Below, one piece after another: positions 53,777 through 62,856 of a DNA stretch of 64,000 bases; the first letter of the stretch is position 1; the number at the start of each line of letters is the position of its first letter. Position numbers and translations under genes: made by a program. The DNA is from Sphingobium sp. AP50 (lineage in GTDB: Bacteria > Pseudomonadota > Alphaproteobacteria > Sphingomonadales > Sphingomonadaceae): NCBI RefSeq assembly GCF_900109095.1, contig NZ_FNYZ01000001.1, positions 806,001 to 870,000 on the forward strand, given 5' to 3'. The notes beneath the pieces were generated by a model. It was given only the letters and a program-made list of their open reading frames with translations, was not told where the DNA came from and searched no databases.

Positions 53777-53810
53777 TTAGCCCCTCCCCTGAAGGGGAGG
53801 GGCTAATTTT
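53777..53810 (+). terminator. Intrinsic terminator after the enoyl-CoA hydratase
   Basis: TTAGCCCCTCCCCT (53777-53790) and AGGGGAGGGGCTAA (53793-53806) form a perfect 14-bp stem, followed by TTTT. The same GC core (CCCCTCCCC/GGGGAGGGG) forms family B repeat arms, so this is a repeat-derived or repeat-like terminator. Confidence 0.75.
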
Positions 53811-53845
53811 GCTCGCTTCCCACCATCCCGAATTTGTCCTCGCCG

Positions 53846-54754
53846 CTAGCCCTTCTTCCGCTTGAACTCGATTTCGCTGACGATCACGGCGGCCACCACC
53901 AACAGGCCGCCGACCAGCGCGGTCGAGGGCAGCCTTTCCCCCGCAATACGGCCGATGATTCCCGCCCATACCGGCTCCCCGGCATAGATCAGCGTGGCGC
54001 GGGTAGGGGAGACGCTACGCTGCGCCCAGTTCATCACAAACTGGATCAGCGCGGTCATCGCCCCCAGGCCACAGGCGCTCAGCACGACCATCCAGTTAAA
54101 GGGCGGCACGGCCTCGCCCGCCGGTGCCATGCAGGCGAAGGCGAGCAGCGATGTTACGGCGAGTTGCACCAAAGTCACCCGTGCGACATTCACCTTGCCC
54201 GCCCACAGGCTGATGAAGATGATTTCGAGCGCGATCGCCAATGTGCTGATCAGGGTCAGCGCCTCGCCCTTGCCCAGCGCGAAGCCTTGTTCCGGCGCAG
54301 CGATCAGCACCAGCCCGGCAAAGGCCAGCGCCACCCCGATCCAGCTCGCCAGCCTTGGCCGCCGTCGCAACACGATCCATTGCAGGATCGGCACCAGCGG
54401 CACATAGGCCGCCGTGATGAAGGCGGACGTGCTGCTGCTGATTGTTTGCAGGCCCCAGGTCTGGAGCGAATAGCCGATGAAGATGCCCAGCCCGATCATC
54501 AGCCCCGCCAGCATTTCCCGCGCGGTCAGCCCGCGCAGCACCGGCAGGGCAAAGGGCAGGGCCAGCAGCGCCGCCGTCCCGAAACGCAGCCCGACGAAGA
54601 AGAACGGCCCGGTCGCCTGCACCGCATGATGCACGATCAGGAAGGTGCCGCCCCAAAGGACCGTTACGCCGATCAGCGCGAGTTCCGGGCGGCCGATCAT
54701 CAGACGGGGCTGAGCGGGCTTGTCGAGAGCGGGATTGTGCAACATAATGCACAT
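53846..54754 (-). CDS. EamA/DMT family transporter
   Basis: 302 residues, ten membrane helices in two EamA halves: GVTVLWGGTFLIVHHAVQATGP, then SSSTSAFITAAYVPLVPIL and RATLIYAGEPVWAGIIGRIAGERL. Exporter, possibly of amino acids or a small drug. ATG at 54754 or 54745 (nine bases downstream). Divergent from the XRE/cupin regulator with only six bp between starts and a shared operator. Confidence 0.88.
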   Translation of the reverse strand: MCIMLHNPALDKPAQPRLMIGRPELALIGVTVLWGGTFLIVHHAVQATGPFFFVGLRFGTAALLALPFALPVLRGLTAREMLAGLMIGLGIFIGYSLQTWGLQTISSSTSAFITAAYVPLVPILQWIVLRRRPRLASWIGVALAFAGLVLIAAPEQGFALGKGEALTLISTLAIALEIIFISLWAGKVNVARVTLVQLAVTSLLAFACMAPAGEAVPPFNWMVVLSACGLGAMTALIQFVMNWAQRSVSPTRATLIYAGEPVWAGIIGRIAGERLPSTALVGGLLVVAAVIVSEIEFKRKKG

Positions 54755-54779
54755 CGCCCTATGAGCACTATATTGCACA
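54736..54779. promoter_or_regulatory. Candidate XRE operator over the two start codons
   Basis: TGTGCAACATA (54736-54746) and TATATTGCACA (54769-54779) form an inverted repeat matching at 10 of 11 positions. It spans the EamA and XRE start codons. An additional TGCACA occurs at 54748-54753. Confidence 0.55.
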
Positions 54780-55360
54780 GTCAAGACGCCGCGACGCAGG
54801 ATCGCTTGCCCGAGCGGCCAGATGTCCTTGCCCATGTCGCGGGCAATGTCCGCGCGCTGCGCGCCGAACGCGGCCTCAGTCAGGATGCGCTGGCGGCGCA
54901 GGCGGACGTTAGTCGCCGCATGATCTCCGGTATTGAAAGCGGGGAGGCGAATGTCAGCCTGTCGACGCTTGACCGGCTGGCGCAGGCGCTGGACGTCAGC
55001 TTCTCGCGCCTTGTCCGCCCGCCGGACATGCGCGACAACAGCCGGATTGACAGCCTCGCCTGGCGCGGGATCAGCGACGACAGCCGCGCTACCCTGCTCG
55101 GCACCGTCCCGGCCGCGCGGGAAGCGGAATTATGGACATGGTCGCTGGGTGCGCACGAAGTCTATCCGGCCGAAGCGGATGCCGCCAACTGGCATGAAAT
55201 GCTCTACGTCATGGAAGGCGTGCTGACGGTCGAAAGGGACGGGGAGGCACCCAGCCGGGTGGCCGCCGGTGACTTCCTGATCTTCACCAGCGACCGCCCC
55301 TATCTGTTCGCGAATCGCGAAGCCGATCCCGTCCGCTTCGTCCGCAATGTGGTTTTCTAG
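54761..55360 (+). CDS. XRE-family regulator with C-terminal cupin domain
   Basis: 199 residues. Helix-turn-helix of XRE type (RALRAERGLSQDALAAQADVSRRMISGIESG) followed by a cupin-like domain with WHEMLYVMEGVLTVERDG and AAGDFLIFTSDRPYLFAN. Cupin-XRE proteins sense small ligands, often repressing the neighbouring transporter. Divergent from the EamA gene. ATG at 54761. Confidence 0.88.
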   Translation: MSTILHSQDAATQDRLPERPDVLAHVAGNVRALRAERGLSQDALAAQADVSRRMISGIESGEANVSLSTLDRLAQALDVSFSRLVRPPDMRDNSRIDSLAWRGISDDSRATLLGTVPAAREAELWTWSLGAHEVYPAEADAANWHEMLYVMEGVLTVERDGEAPSRVAAGDFLIFTSDRPYLFANREADPVRFVRNVVF

Positions 55361-55394
55361 GGGATCGGGCGCTCAATCTGCACCCCCGTCCGTC

Positions 55395-55480
55395 CGGTTC
55401 GAACGTGTAGAGAACGCACTCGCGCTGACTTCTCGGTAGACGGTTCTCGACTTCGCTCGAACCTGCTCGAAGCGAACGGG
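55395..55480. repeat. Inverted repeat, family E copy 2
   Basis: GGTTCGAACGTGTAGAGAAC and GTTCTCGACTTCGCTCGAAC arms with TTCTCGGTAG inside; ends CTGCTCGAAGCGAACGGGG. Related to 38560-38634. Between the XRE gene and the convergent lipoprotein gene. Confidence 0.65.
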
Positions 55481-55518
55481 GAAGATTATAGGCGCGAGGC
55501 TCAAGGCCCCCATTGCCT

Positions 55519-55833
55519 TTATTCGTTGCGCAAATCCTTGCCGGCATTTTCCAGCGACTGGCCGACATCATGCTTGGTTTCGCCCGCTTCGCGCTTTGCG
55601 TCCGCCGCCGCCTTGTCGGTCGCCGCGCCGATCTTGGCCGCGCCATTGTCGATCGCGCGGCCTGCATCATCCAGACCGTTGTCGATCTTGGCACCGGCAT
55701 GATCGACCGCATTGTTCACATCTTCGCCGATTGCCGATCCGGCATTGTCCAGATTGTCCTGGGCCTTTTCCGAACAGGCGGACAGACCAGTTGCGGTCAG
55801 CAGGGCGGTTGCGGCAATAAGATATGTGCGCAT
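55519..55833 (-). CDS. Putative lipoprotein with amphipathic repeats
   Basis: 104 residues. Signal MRTYLIAATALLTATGLSAC with lipobox LSAC; mature part repeats N/D-x-x-G/A-x-x-I/V helices (AVDHAGAKIDNGLDDAGRAIDNGAAKIG), as in stress lipoproteins of the YgaU/entericidin-like kind (only loosely similar). Probably anchored in the outer membrane. ATG at 55833. Confidence 0.7.
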   Translation of the reverse strand: MRTYLIAATALLTATGLSACSEKAQDNLDNAGSAIGEDVNNAVDHAGAKIDNGLDDAGRAIDNGAAKIGAATDKAAADAKREAGETKHDVGQSLENAGKDLRNE

Positions 55834-55905
55834 GATGGCTCCTCTTTCATCCATATGGGAGCCGGTTAAGCGCGCAGCGGCGCAGAAGGTTTCGCCGCCT
55901 CGACC

Positions 55906-56415
55906 TTATCGACCGTGCAAGCCGGACACCATCGACCGGTCGCCTTCGGGGATCAGCCCCTCCAGCACGCGCCAGAATCCGGTCACGGATCCCTGGCCCG
56001 CCTGTGCATAGGCGGTGGCCATCTTTTCGCGCAAGGCGCGGAACAGTTCGGCTTCCAGCGCCTTTCCGGCGGGGCTCAGCCGCAGCAATTTCTGCCGCCG
56101 GTCGCTGGTCCCGGCCCGCGTCTCGATATAGCCGCGATCGATCAGGTCGGTCAGCACCCTGCCCAGCGATTGCTTGGTGATCGCCAGCAGCCGCAGCAAC
56201 TCTTTGACCGTCAGGTCAGGCTGGCGCGAGATGAAATAGAGCGCGCGATGATGCGCCCGGCCCAGTCCCTGCGCTGCCAGCCCCTCGTCGATCGAGCGGG
56301 TGAGGGCCGAATAGCCGAAATAGAGCATCTCGATACCGCGCCGGATTTCGTCCTCGCGCAGGAACAGCGGGGAGGCAGGCGATATCTGGGCGGGAGATGC
56401 GTTGCTAACCGACAT
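55906..56415 (-). CDS. MarR family transcriptional regulator
   Basis: 169 residues from ATG 56415 (an ATG at 56451 would add 12). Winged helix: LTVKELLRLLAITKQSLGRVLTDLIDRGYIET, then RAGTSDRRQKLLRLSPAG wing. Long N-terminal helix FLREDEIRRGIEMLYFGYSALTRSIDE. Similar to PetP-like MarR of alphaproteobacteria. Target unknown; no obvious neighbour under its control. Confidence 0.85.
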   Translation of the reverse strand: MSVSNASPAQISPASPLFLREDEIRRGIEMLYFGYSALTRSIDEGLAAQGLGRAHHRALYFISRQPDLTVKELLRLLAITKQSLGRVLTDLIDRGYIETRAGTSDRRQKLLRLSPAGKALEAELFRALREKMATAYAQAGQGSVTGFWRVLEGLIPEGDRSMVSGLHGR

Positions 56416-56541
56416 GAAGGCGTGTGATCCGGACGAAAGGGCAGAGCGCATATTGGCGACATCAAACTATGATGACTAGGCTTTCCTTTCGCCAATCACA
56501 CGCTATATGGCGTCCCCACGTCGAAGCGATATCGGCGTTGC

Positions 56542-56616
56542 TGGGGCGTCGCCAAGCGGTAAGGCAGCGGCTTTTGATGCCGCCATGCGCAGGTTCGAAT
56601 CCTGCCGCCCCAGCCA
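56542..56616 (+). tRNA. tRNA-Gln (TTG anticodon)
   Basis: 75 nt with encoded CCA (56614-56616). Acceptor TGGGGCG/CGCCCCA, D-loop GCCAAGCGGTAAGGC, anticodon loop CTTTTGA (TTG), TpsiC GGTTCGAATCC. Gln-specific features include the U1-A72-like weak pair. Confidence 0.94.
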
Positions 56617-56700
56617 TCTTCTTTTTCCGAACCGATAGATTCCGGCCCCTGTTGACGGCCAGTCGACTGCTTTGTCGTACGATTCGATGCTGTTCAAACC

Positions 56701-56749
56701 GAATGCAAAAAGGCCCCCTCAGATCGCTCTGAAGAGGCCTTTTGCATTC
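56701..56749. terminator. Bidirectional terminator between tRNA-Gln and phoB
   Basis: GAATGCAAAAAGGCC (56701-56715) pairs with GGCCTTTTGCATTC (56736-56749), around an inner CTCAGA/TCTGA stem. T-runs flank both sides, so it can end the pho operon on the minus strand and the tRNA on the plus strand. Confidence 0.8.
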
Positions 56750-56768
56750 CGATAGCGGCTGCGTAGCG

Positions 56769-57470
56769 TCAGCCCATCCCCTCGGTATCCAGCGCATAGC
56801 CGGCCGACCGCACGGTGCGGATAATGTCCTGATATTGGCCGTCCGCGTTGATCGCCTTGCGCAGGCGGCGGATATGCACGTCCACGGTGCGCAGTTCGAT
56901 ATCGCTGTCCTGACCCCAGACGCTGTCGAGCAGTCTTTCACGGGAAAAAACCCAGCCGGGATGCTCCAGAAAATGCTTGAGCAGGCGGAATTCGGTCGGA
57001 CCCAGCGGAATCACCTGACCGCCGCGCCGCACCTTGTGCCCCACCGTGTCCATCTCGACATCGGCAAAGGTCAGCGTCTCGCCGGCGAGCGCCGGCCGCA
57101 CGCGGCGCAGCACCGCACCCACCCGCGCCACCAGTTCGCGCGGGGAGAAGGGCTTGGTCACATAATCGTCCGCGCCGGTTTCGAGGCCCCGGACCCGATC
57201 CTCTTCCTCACCGCGCGCGGTCAGCATGATGATCGGCACATTGGCGGTGCCGTTCATGCGGCGCAGCCGACGGCACACCTCGATCCCGGACAGGCTCTCG
57301 ACCATCCAGTCGAGCAGCACGATATCCGGCGTATTCTCCTGCGCCATCAGCAGCGCCTCTTCGCCGTCGACCGTATGGGCGACGTCGAAATCTTCCCGCT
57401 TGAAATGCCAGATGAGCAGTTCGGCGAGCGCCGCGTCATCCTCCACCAGCAGCATCTTGGCCCGTGCCAT
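56769..57470 (-). CDS. phoB: Phosphate regulon response regulator PhoB
   Basis: 233 residues. Receiver with Asp54 in LLDWMVESLSG and Lys in TKPFSPRELVAR; C-terminal OmpR/PhoB winged helix (PLGPTEFRLLKHFLEHPGWVFSRERLLDSVWG). Activated by PhoR in low phosphate, binds Pho boxes. Last gene of the leftward operon, 3 bp after phoU. Confidence 0.97.
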   Translation of the reverse strand: MARAKMLLVEDDAALAELLIWHFKREDFDVAHTVDGEEALLMAQENTPDIVLLDWMVESLSGIEVCRRLRRMNGTANVPIIMLTARGEEEDRVRGLETGADDYVTKPFSPRELVARVGAVLRRVRPALAGETLTFADVEMDTVGHKVRRGGQVIPLGPTEFRLLKHFLEHPGWVFSRERLLDSVWGQDSDIELRTVDVHIRRLRKAINADGQYQDIIRTVRSAGYALDTEGMG

Positions 57471-57473
57471 GGA

Positions 57474-58169
57474 TCAGTTCTCCGGCTGCATGTCGGCGCC
57501 GCGCTCACGCTCGGGCAGGGTCTGACCGGTGGCGGCATAATAGACCATTTCCGCGACATTGGTCGCATGGTCGCCGATCCGCTCGATATTCTTGGCGATG
57601 AACAGCAGGTGCGCGCACTCGCTGATCGTCTTGGGATTTTCGACCATGAAGGTGACGAGCGTGCGGAACACGCTGTTGTAGAAATCGTCGACCACCTGAT
57701 CGCGCTTCACCACCGCCAGCGCCAGATCGGCGTCGCGCGCGGCAAAGGCGTTCAGCGCATCATGCACCATCTCGCCCGCGACCTGACCCATGGACGGCAG
57801 CAGCGAGATCGGCTCCAGCGTGCGGGTGTTGGCGGCGATCAGCGGCACGCGCTTGGCGATATTCTTGGCATAGTCGCCGATCCGCTCCACCACGCTGACG
57901 ATCTTCAGCGCGGCGATCACGTCGCGCAGATCGTTGGCCATGGGCGCGCGCAGGGCGATCACCTGGATGACCAGCTTCTCGACTTCCGCCTCGATCGCGT
58001 CGATGCGCTTGTCGTCGGCCACGACTTCGGCGGCCAGCACCTTGTCCTGCCGCTGAAGCGCCAGCATCGCATTTTCGATCGCCGCTTCCGCGCGACCGCC
58101 CATTTCGGCGATCAGCCCGCGCAGCCGGTCGATCTCCTCGTCAAATGCCTTGATCGTATGTTCAGCCAT
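57474..58169 (-). CDS. phoU: Phosphate signalling protein PhoU
   Basis: 231 residues, two three-helix PhoU repeats with E/D-rich metal-binding motifs (ALRAPMANDLRDVIAALKIVSVVERIGDYAKNIAKR, shown to be the classic ERIGDYAKN). Links PstB to PhoR. 30 bp after pstB. Confidence 0.96.
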   Translation of the reverse strand: MAEHTIKAFDEEIDRLRGLIAEMGGRAEAAIENAMLALQRQDKVLAAEVVADDKRIDAIEAEVEKLVIQVIALRAPMANDLRDVIAALKIVSVVERIGDYAKNIAKRVPLIAANTRTLEPISLLPSMGQVAGEMVHDALNAFAARDADLALAVVKRDQVVDDFYNSVFRTLVTFMVENPKTISECAHLLFIAKNIERIGDHATNVAEMVYYAATGQTLPERERGADMQPEN

Positions 58170-58199
58170 GTCTCGTCTCTCCGGCGATCAGCCTCAAAA

Positions 58200-58988
58200 T
58201 CAGCCGTAACGGCCGGTGATATAGTCCTTGGTCCGCTCCTGGCGCGGATTGGTGAAGATGTCGCTCGTCACGCCATATTCGACCAGTTCGCCCAGATGGA
58301 AGAAGGCGGTCCGCTGTGATACGCGGGCGGCCTGCTGCATATTATGGGTCACGATCACGATGCCGTATCGGCCGCGCAGTTCGTGGATCAGTTCCTCGAT
58401 CTTCGCCGTGGCGATCGGGTCGAGCGCCGAGCAGGGCTCGTCCATCAGGATGACTTCGGGCTCCACCGCGATCGCCCGGCCGATGCACAGCCGCTGCTGC
58501 TGACCACCCGACAGGGCCGTGCCGCTGTCGTGCAGCCGGTCCTTCACTTCGTCCCACAGGCCAGCGCGACGCAGCGACTTTTCGACGATTACGTCCATGT
58601 CCGCCTTGCCCGCGGCGAGGCCGTGGATGCGCGGCCCATAGGCGATATTTTCATAGATCGACTTGGGGAAGGGATTGGGCTTCTGGAACACCATGCCCAC
58701 CCGCGCGCGCAACTGCACCACGTCCATGGTCGGGGCATAGATATTCTCGCCGTCCAGCGTGATTTCGCCTTCAACCCGCGCCGAAGCGACCGTGTCGTTC
58801 ATGCGGTTCAGCGTCCGCAGGAAGGTGGACTTGCCGCAGCCCGACGGGCCGATGAAAGCGGTGACATGGTCCATGTCGACATCGATCGACACGCCCTTGA
58901 TCGCCTGTTTGGGGCCATAGAAAACCTTGACGTCGCGGGCCGACATCTTCGGATTGGCGATGGTCAGGTCGGTTTGTTCTTGCGTCAT
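58200..58988 (-). CDS. pstB: Phosphate ABC transporter ATP-binding protein
   Basis: 262 residues. Walker [10 protein letters not shown] (47-55), signature [13 protein letters not shown], Walker [17 protein letters not shown] at 58988, nine bases after the pstA stop; a GTG at 59003 would overlap pstA. Energises phosphate uptake. Confidence 0.97.
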   Translation of the reverse strand: MTQEQTDLTIANPKMSARDVKVFYGPKQAIKGVSIDVDMDHVTAFIGPSGCGKSTFLRTLNRMNDTVASARVEGEITLDGENIYAPTMDVVQLRARVGMVFQKPNPFPKSIYENIAYGPRIHGLAAGKADMDVIVEKSLRRAGLWDEVKDRLHDSGTALSGGQQQRLCIGRAIAVEPEVILMDEPCSALDPIATAKIEELIHELRGRYGIVIVTHNMQQAARVSQRTAFFHLGELVEYGVTSDIFTNPRQERTKDYITGRYG

Positions 58989-58996
58989 GGGGTCGA

Positions 58997-60286
58997 TTAC
59001 CACCGTGTTTCAAACTTGTTGCGCAGGTAGATGGCGAGGCCGTTCATCGCGAGCAGGAAGACCAGCAAAACGATGATCGCGGCAGAGGTCTTTTCGACGA
59101 AGCCCTTGGAGACTTCGTCCGACCAGAGGAAAATCTGCACCGGCAGCACGGTAGCGGGGTCGGTGATCCCGCCCGGCGGCGTGGCGATGAAGGCGCGCAT
59201 GCCGATCATCAGCAGCGGTGCCGTCTCGCCCAGCGCACGGGCCATGCCGATGATCGTCCCGGTCAGGATGCCGGGCAGAGCCAGCGGCAGGACATGCTGG
59301 AACACCACCTGCACCGGCGAAGCGCCAATGCCGAGCGCCGCGTCGCGGATGCTGGGCGGCACAGCCTTGATGGCGTTGCGCCCGGCGATGACGATGACCG
59401 GCATGGTCATCAGCGCCAGCGTCATACCGCCGATCAGCGCAGCCGAGCGGGGCAGGTGCAGGAAGTTGAGGAAGATCGACAGGCCCAGCAGGCCGAAGAT
59501 GATCGAGGGAACGGCGGCCAGATTGTTGATCGACACTTCGATAATGTCGGTCCACCACGCCTTGGGCGCATATTCCTCCAGATAGAGGGCGGTCGCCACG
59601 CCGACCGGGAAGCTGAGCAGCAGCGTCACCAGCATCGTCAGCAACGAACCCTTGAACGCGCCCCAGATCCCGACCTGGGTCGGATCAGTGCCATCGCTGG
59701 CGGTCAGGAAGTTCCAGTTGATGCCGGTCGACAGCACGCCCTGTTGCTTCAACCGCGCGACTTCCGCTTCGGCTTCGGGCGAACCTTTGCTCTTGGCGGC
59801 CAGATCGATCGCGGTGGAGGCGGGCACGCGGATCGTTTCGGTGCGGCTCAATATCTTGGGATCGGCCTTGATCGCGTCGCGGATGCTGATCCACGCAGTG
59901 GGCGACAACATCACATCGGCGTCGCCGCCCAGCGCCTTCTTTGCCACTTCGCCCGTCACCATCGGCAGGTTGGCGTTCGCCAGCGCCTCGTCCGTGATGG
60001 CATTGGGATCGAGCAGCAGCGGCGAGGCCGGGAAGTCGACCTGCAACGCAATTTCCGTCCGGGTGAAGCCGCGCAGGCCATTGCCCATCATGGTGAACAG
60101 CAGGAAGGCGAGGAACGCAGCGGACAGGGCGACGGCGGCCAGACCGGCCAGCTTGAAGCGGCGCTCGGCGGCATAGCGCCGGGCGATCCGCTTGCGCATC
60201 GCATCCGACTTCCAGTTGGTTGGGACTCGGGTGGGACGGGTCATCAGGGACTCCGGGTCGGAGATGGCTTGTGAAAGCAGGCTCAT
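58997..60286 (-). CDS. pstA: Phosphate ABC transporter permease PstA with long N-terminal (DUF3333-like) domain
   Basis: 429 residues, longer than E. coli PstA (~296). About 150-180 extra residues precede the permease: a TM helix then [24 protein letters not shown] and [14 protein letters not shown] text ([13 protein letters not shown]). Permease part: [14 protein letters not shown] and [24 protein letters not shown] (EAA loop). The extended N-terminus is typical of alphaproteobacterial PstA. ATGA overlap with pstC. Confidence 0.95.
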   Translation of the reverse strand: MSLLSQAISDPESLMTRPTRVPTNWKSDAMRKRIARRYAAERRFKLAGLAAVALSAAFLAFLLFTMMGNGLRGFTRTEIALQVDFPASPLLLDPNAITDEALANANLPMVTGEVAKKALGGDADVMLSPTAWISIRDAIKADPKILSRTETIRVPASTAIDLAAKSKGSPEAEAEVARLKQQGVLSTGINWNFLTASDGTDPTQVGIWGAFKGSLLTMLVTLLLSFPVGVATALYLEEYAPKAWWTDIIEVSINNLAAVPSIIFGLLGLSIFLNFLHLPRSAALIGGMTLALMTMPVIVIAGRNAIKAVPPSIRDAALGIGASPVQVVFQHVLPLALPGILTGTIIGMARALGETAPLLMIGMRAFIATPPGGITDPATVLPVQIFLWSDEVSKGFVEKTSAAIIVLLVFLLAMNGLAIYLRNKFETRW

Positions 60287-61677
60287 TCGTAAGCCTCGCG
60301 ATATTTCTTCACGACCCGCAGGGCCACGATGTTGAGCAGCAGGGTAACGATGAACAGCACCAGCCCCAGCGCGAAGGCGGCCAGCGTCTTGGCGCTGTCG
60401 AATTCCTGGTCGCCGGTCAGCAACTGGACGATCTGGGTTGTCACGGTGGTCACGCTGGCGAAGGGATTGGCGGTCATGTTGGCGGCAAGGCCAGCGGCCA
60501 TCACCACGATCATCGTCTCGCCGATGGCGCGGCTGACTGCCAGCAGCACGCCGCCGACCACGCCGGGGAGGGCGGCGGGGATGAGGACGCGAGTGATCGT
60601 CTCACTGGTCGTCGCGCCCATCGCCAGACTGCCGTCGCGCATCGATTGCGGCACGGCGGCGATGCTGTCGTCGGCCATGGAGGAGACGAAGGGAATGATC
60701 ATCACGCCCATCACCAGACCGGCCGCCAGTGCGCTTTCCGAGGAGGCGCCATGGATGCCGACCGACACGGCCAGATCGCGCAGCGCCGGGGCCACGGTCA
60801 GCGCGGCGAAATAGCCGTAGACGACCGTCGGAACGCCCGCGAGCACTTCCAATATCGGCTTCATCCACTTGCGGACGGTCGAACTGGCATATTGGGTCAG
60901 ATAGACCGCGCTCATCAGGCCCAGCGGGATCGCCACGATCATGGCGATGATCGCGCCGATGAAGATGGTGCCCCAGAAGAGCGGCACCGCGCCGAACGCA
61001 TCGTCATTGCCATATCCCATGGCGGCCGACTGCGGCGACCATTTCAGGCCGAACAGGAAGTCGATGGGATTGACCATGGAGAAGAAGCGGAAGCTTTCCC
61101 ACAGTAGCGAGGCGACGATGCCCAGCGTAGTCACGATGGCCAGCAGCGATGCAACCAGCAGGGTCGCCATCACCAGCCGTTCCACCCGCGTGCGTGCCCG
61201 GAAATCGGGACGGACGCGGGTGAAGGCATAGGCCCCCCCGGCAAAGGCCAGAATCAGCGCCAGCACGGCACCGGCCACACCATAGGTGCTCAGAGCTTCG
61301 CGATAAGGTTCGACCAAAGCCTGCGACGCCGGGTTGAAGGCGCCGGACTGCAATCCCGCCGCGATCGCCCGTGCTTCGCCAAGGACGGCGGAGCGGGAGA
61401 AAGCATCGGCGGGCAGGCTCTGCGCCGCCGGATCGGCGAGAACGGCCTGCGTCACCAGTCCGGGGGATACATTGGCCCAGACGGCCAGGAACAGGCCGGC
61501 GGGGATCAGCGTCCACAGCGCGACATACCAGCCATGATAGCCGGGCAGCGAGTGGACGGCGTCACGCCGCCCGGTGGCCCGCGCGACGGTCTGTAACCGC
61601 AGTGCGCGGGCGCGGGCGCTGACCCAGGCGATGGCGCCCAGGCCCGCGAGCAGCAGGAGGATGGCTGGTCCGGTCAT
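60283..61677 (-). CDS. pstC: Phosphate ABC transporter permease PstC
   Basis: 464 residues, longer than E. coli PstC (~320), with an extra N-terminal part. Permease loop DGSLAMGATTSETITRVLIPAALPGVVGG, and MVAIPLGLMSAVYLTQYAS. Forms the membrane channel with PstA. ATG at 61677, 11 bp after pstS. Confidence 0.95.
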   Translation of the reverse strand: MTGPAILLLLAGLGAIAWVSARARALRLQTVARATGRRDAVHSLPGYHGWYVALWTLIPAGLFLAVWANVSPGLVTQAVLADPAAQSLPADAFSRSAVLGEARAIAAGLQSGAFNPASQALVEPYREALSTYGVAGAVLALILAFAGGAYAFTRVRPDFRARTRVERLVMATLLVASLLAIVTTLGIVASLLWESFRFFSMVNPIDFLFGLKWSPQSAAMGYGNDDAFGAVPLFWGTIFIGAIIAMIVAIPLGLMSAVYLTQYASSTVRKWMKPILEVLAGVPTVVYGYFAALTVAPALRDLAVSVGIHGASSESALAAGLVMGVMIIPFVSSMADDSIAAVPQSMRDGSLAMGATTSETITRVLIPAALPGVVGGVLLAVSRAIGETMIVVMAAGLAANMTANPFASVTTVTTQIVQLLTGDQEFDSAKTLAAFALGLVLFIVTLLLNIVALRVVKKYREAYE

Positions 61678-61688
61678 CAGGCCTTCGC

Positions 61689-62741
61689 TTATTTGAGGTC
61701 GGAGCCGTCGAGCACGGTCAGCGACTTGACCGTCTCGGCGCTCTTCTTGCGCACGTCGTCCGGTGCGGCGACCATGCCGCGCTTGGTCAGCGCACCGTCG
61801 GGCGCCCAGTTGGCGGCGAAGGTGTTCAGATAGGCCTGAAGGCCCGGAATGGCCTGCATATGCGCCTTCTTCACATAGATGTAGAGCGGGCGCGCGCCGG
61901 GATACTGGCCGGTCGACACCGTTTCATAGGTCGCCTCGACGCCGTTGATCGGCACGTCGTTCAGCGTGTCCTTATTCTCTTCCAGGAAGCTGTAGCCGAA
62001 CACGCCGACGGCGTTGGGATTGGCGTTCAGCTTCTGGACGATCAGATTGTCATTCTCGCCCGAGTCCACATATTTGCCGTCTTCGCGGATGCGGGTGCAG
62101 GTGGCCTTATATTCGTCCTCGCTCTTTTCCTTCAGCGCCTTCATCGCTTCGTCCGACTGGCATCCCTTTTCCAGGATCAGTTCGGCGAGCGAGTCGCGGG
62201 TGCCGCTGGTCGAGGGCGGGCCGAAGACGGAGATGGCAATCGCGGGCAGGCTGGGGTCCACATCCTTCCAGGTCTGGGCCTTGTTCGGACCCTTGCCATA
62301 GGGATTGGCGGCCAGCGCCTCATAGACGATCTTGGGGGTCAGCTTCAGGCCCGGACCCTTCTTCGATTCAGCGAAGGCAAGGCCGTCGACGCCGATCTGG
62401 ATTTCGATGATGTCCTTGACGCCATTGGCCTGGCACTGTTCGAACTCCGACTTCTTGATGCGGCGCGAAGCGTCTTCAATGTCGGGATGCTGGGCGCCTA
62501 CGCCCGCGCAGAACAGCTTCATGCCGCCGCCGGTGCCGGTGGATTCGATGATCGGCGACTTCATGCCGGCATTGCCCTGCACGAACAGTTCGGCGACCGC
62601 CGTGGCAAAGGGGTAGACGGTGGAGGAACCGACCGCGCGGATCTGGTCGCGGGTGGCGCCGGCGCCGCCGGTCTGGTCGCCGCAGGCGGCAAGGCTGAAA
62701 CCACTCGCGGTCGTGGCGGCGAGCAAGGCGAACTTCTTCAC
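61689..62741 (-). CDS. pstS: Phosphate-binding lipoprotein PstS
   Basis: 350 residues from GTG 62741, which has GGAGG five bases upstream; an ATG at 62753 lacks one. Signal KKFALLAATTASGFSLAAC with lipobox SLAAC, then AVGSSTVYPFATAVAE and ESTGTGGGMKLFC (phosphate-binding loops). Periplasmic, membrane-anchored phosphate receptor. A candidate Pho box lies upstream. Confidence 0.95.
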   Translation of the reverse strand: MKKFALLAATTASGFSLAACGDQTGGAGATRDQIRAVGSSTVYPFATAVAELFVQGNAGMKSPIIESTGTGGGMKLFCAGVGAQHPDIEDASRRIKKSEFEQCQANGVKDIIEIQIGVDGLAFAESKKGPGLKLTPKIVYEALAANPYGKGPNKAQTWKDVDPSLPAIAISVFGPPSTSGTRDSLAELILEKGCQSDEAMKALKEKSEDEYKATCTRIREDGKYVDSGENDNLIVQKLNANPNAVGVFGYSFLEENKDTLNDVPINGVEATYETVSTGQYPGARPLYIYVKKAHMQAIPGLQAYLNTFAANWAPDGALTKRGMVAAPDDVRKKSAETVKSLTVLDGSDLK

Positions 62742-62819
62742 GGGAACCTCCATACATCAAGGCCGCGATTCGCATGTCGCCGCCCCCCTGTGGAAGCGCC
62801 CTAGTCGCGGACCATCGCG

Positions 62820-62856
62820 CCTTTGTGACAGTCAGGTTTCCTTTTTATGACACTGT
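62820..62856 (-). promoter_or_regulatory. Candidate Pho box upstream of pstS
   Basis: On the minus strand GTGTCAT, then AAAAAGG/AAACCTGA, then CTGTCAC: two CTGTCAT-like half-sites 22 bp apart, as expected for PhoB repeats (11-bp spacing). It overlaps the phoR stop codon, so phoR and pstS could have separate promoters. Confidence 0.55.
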
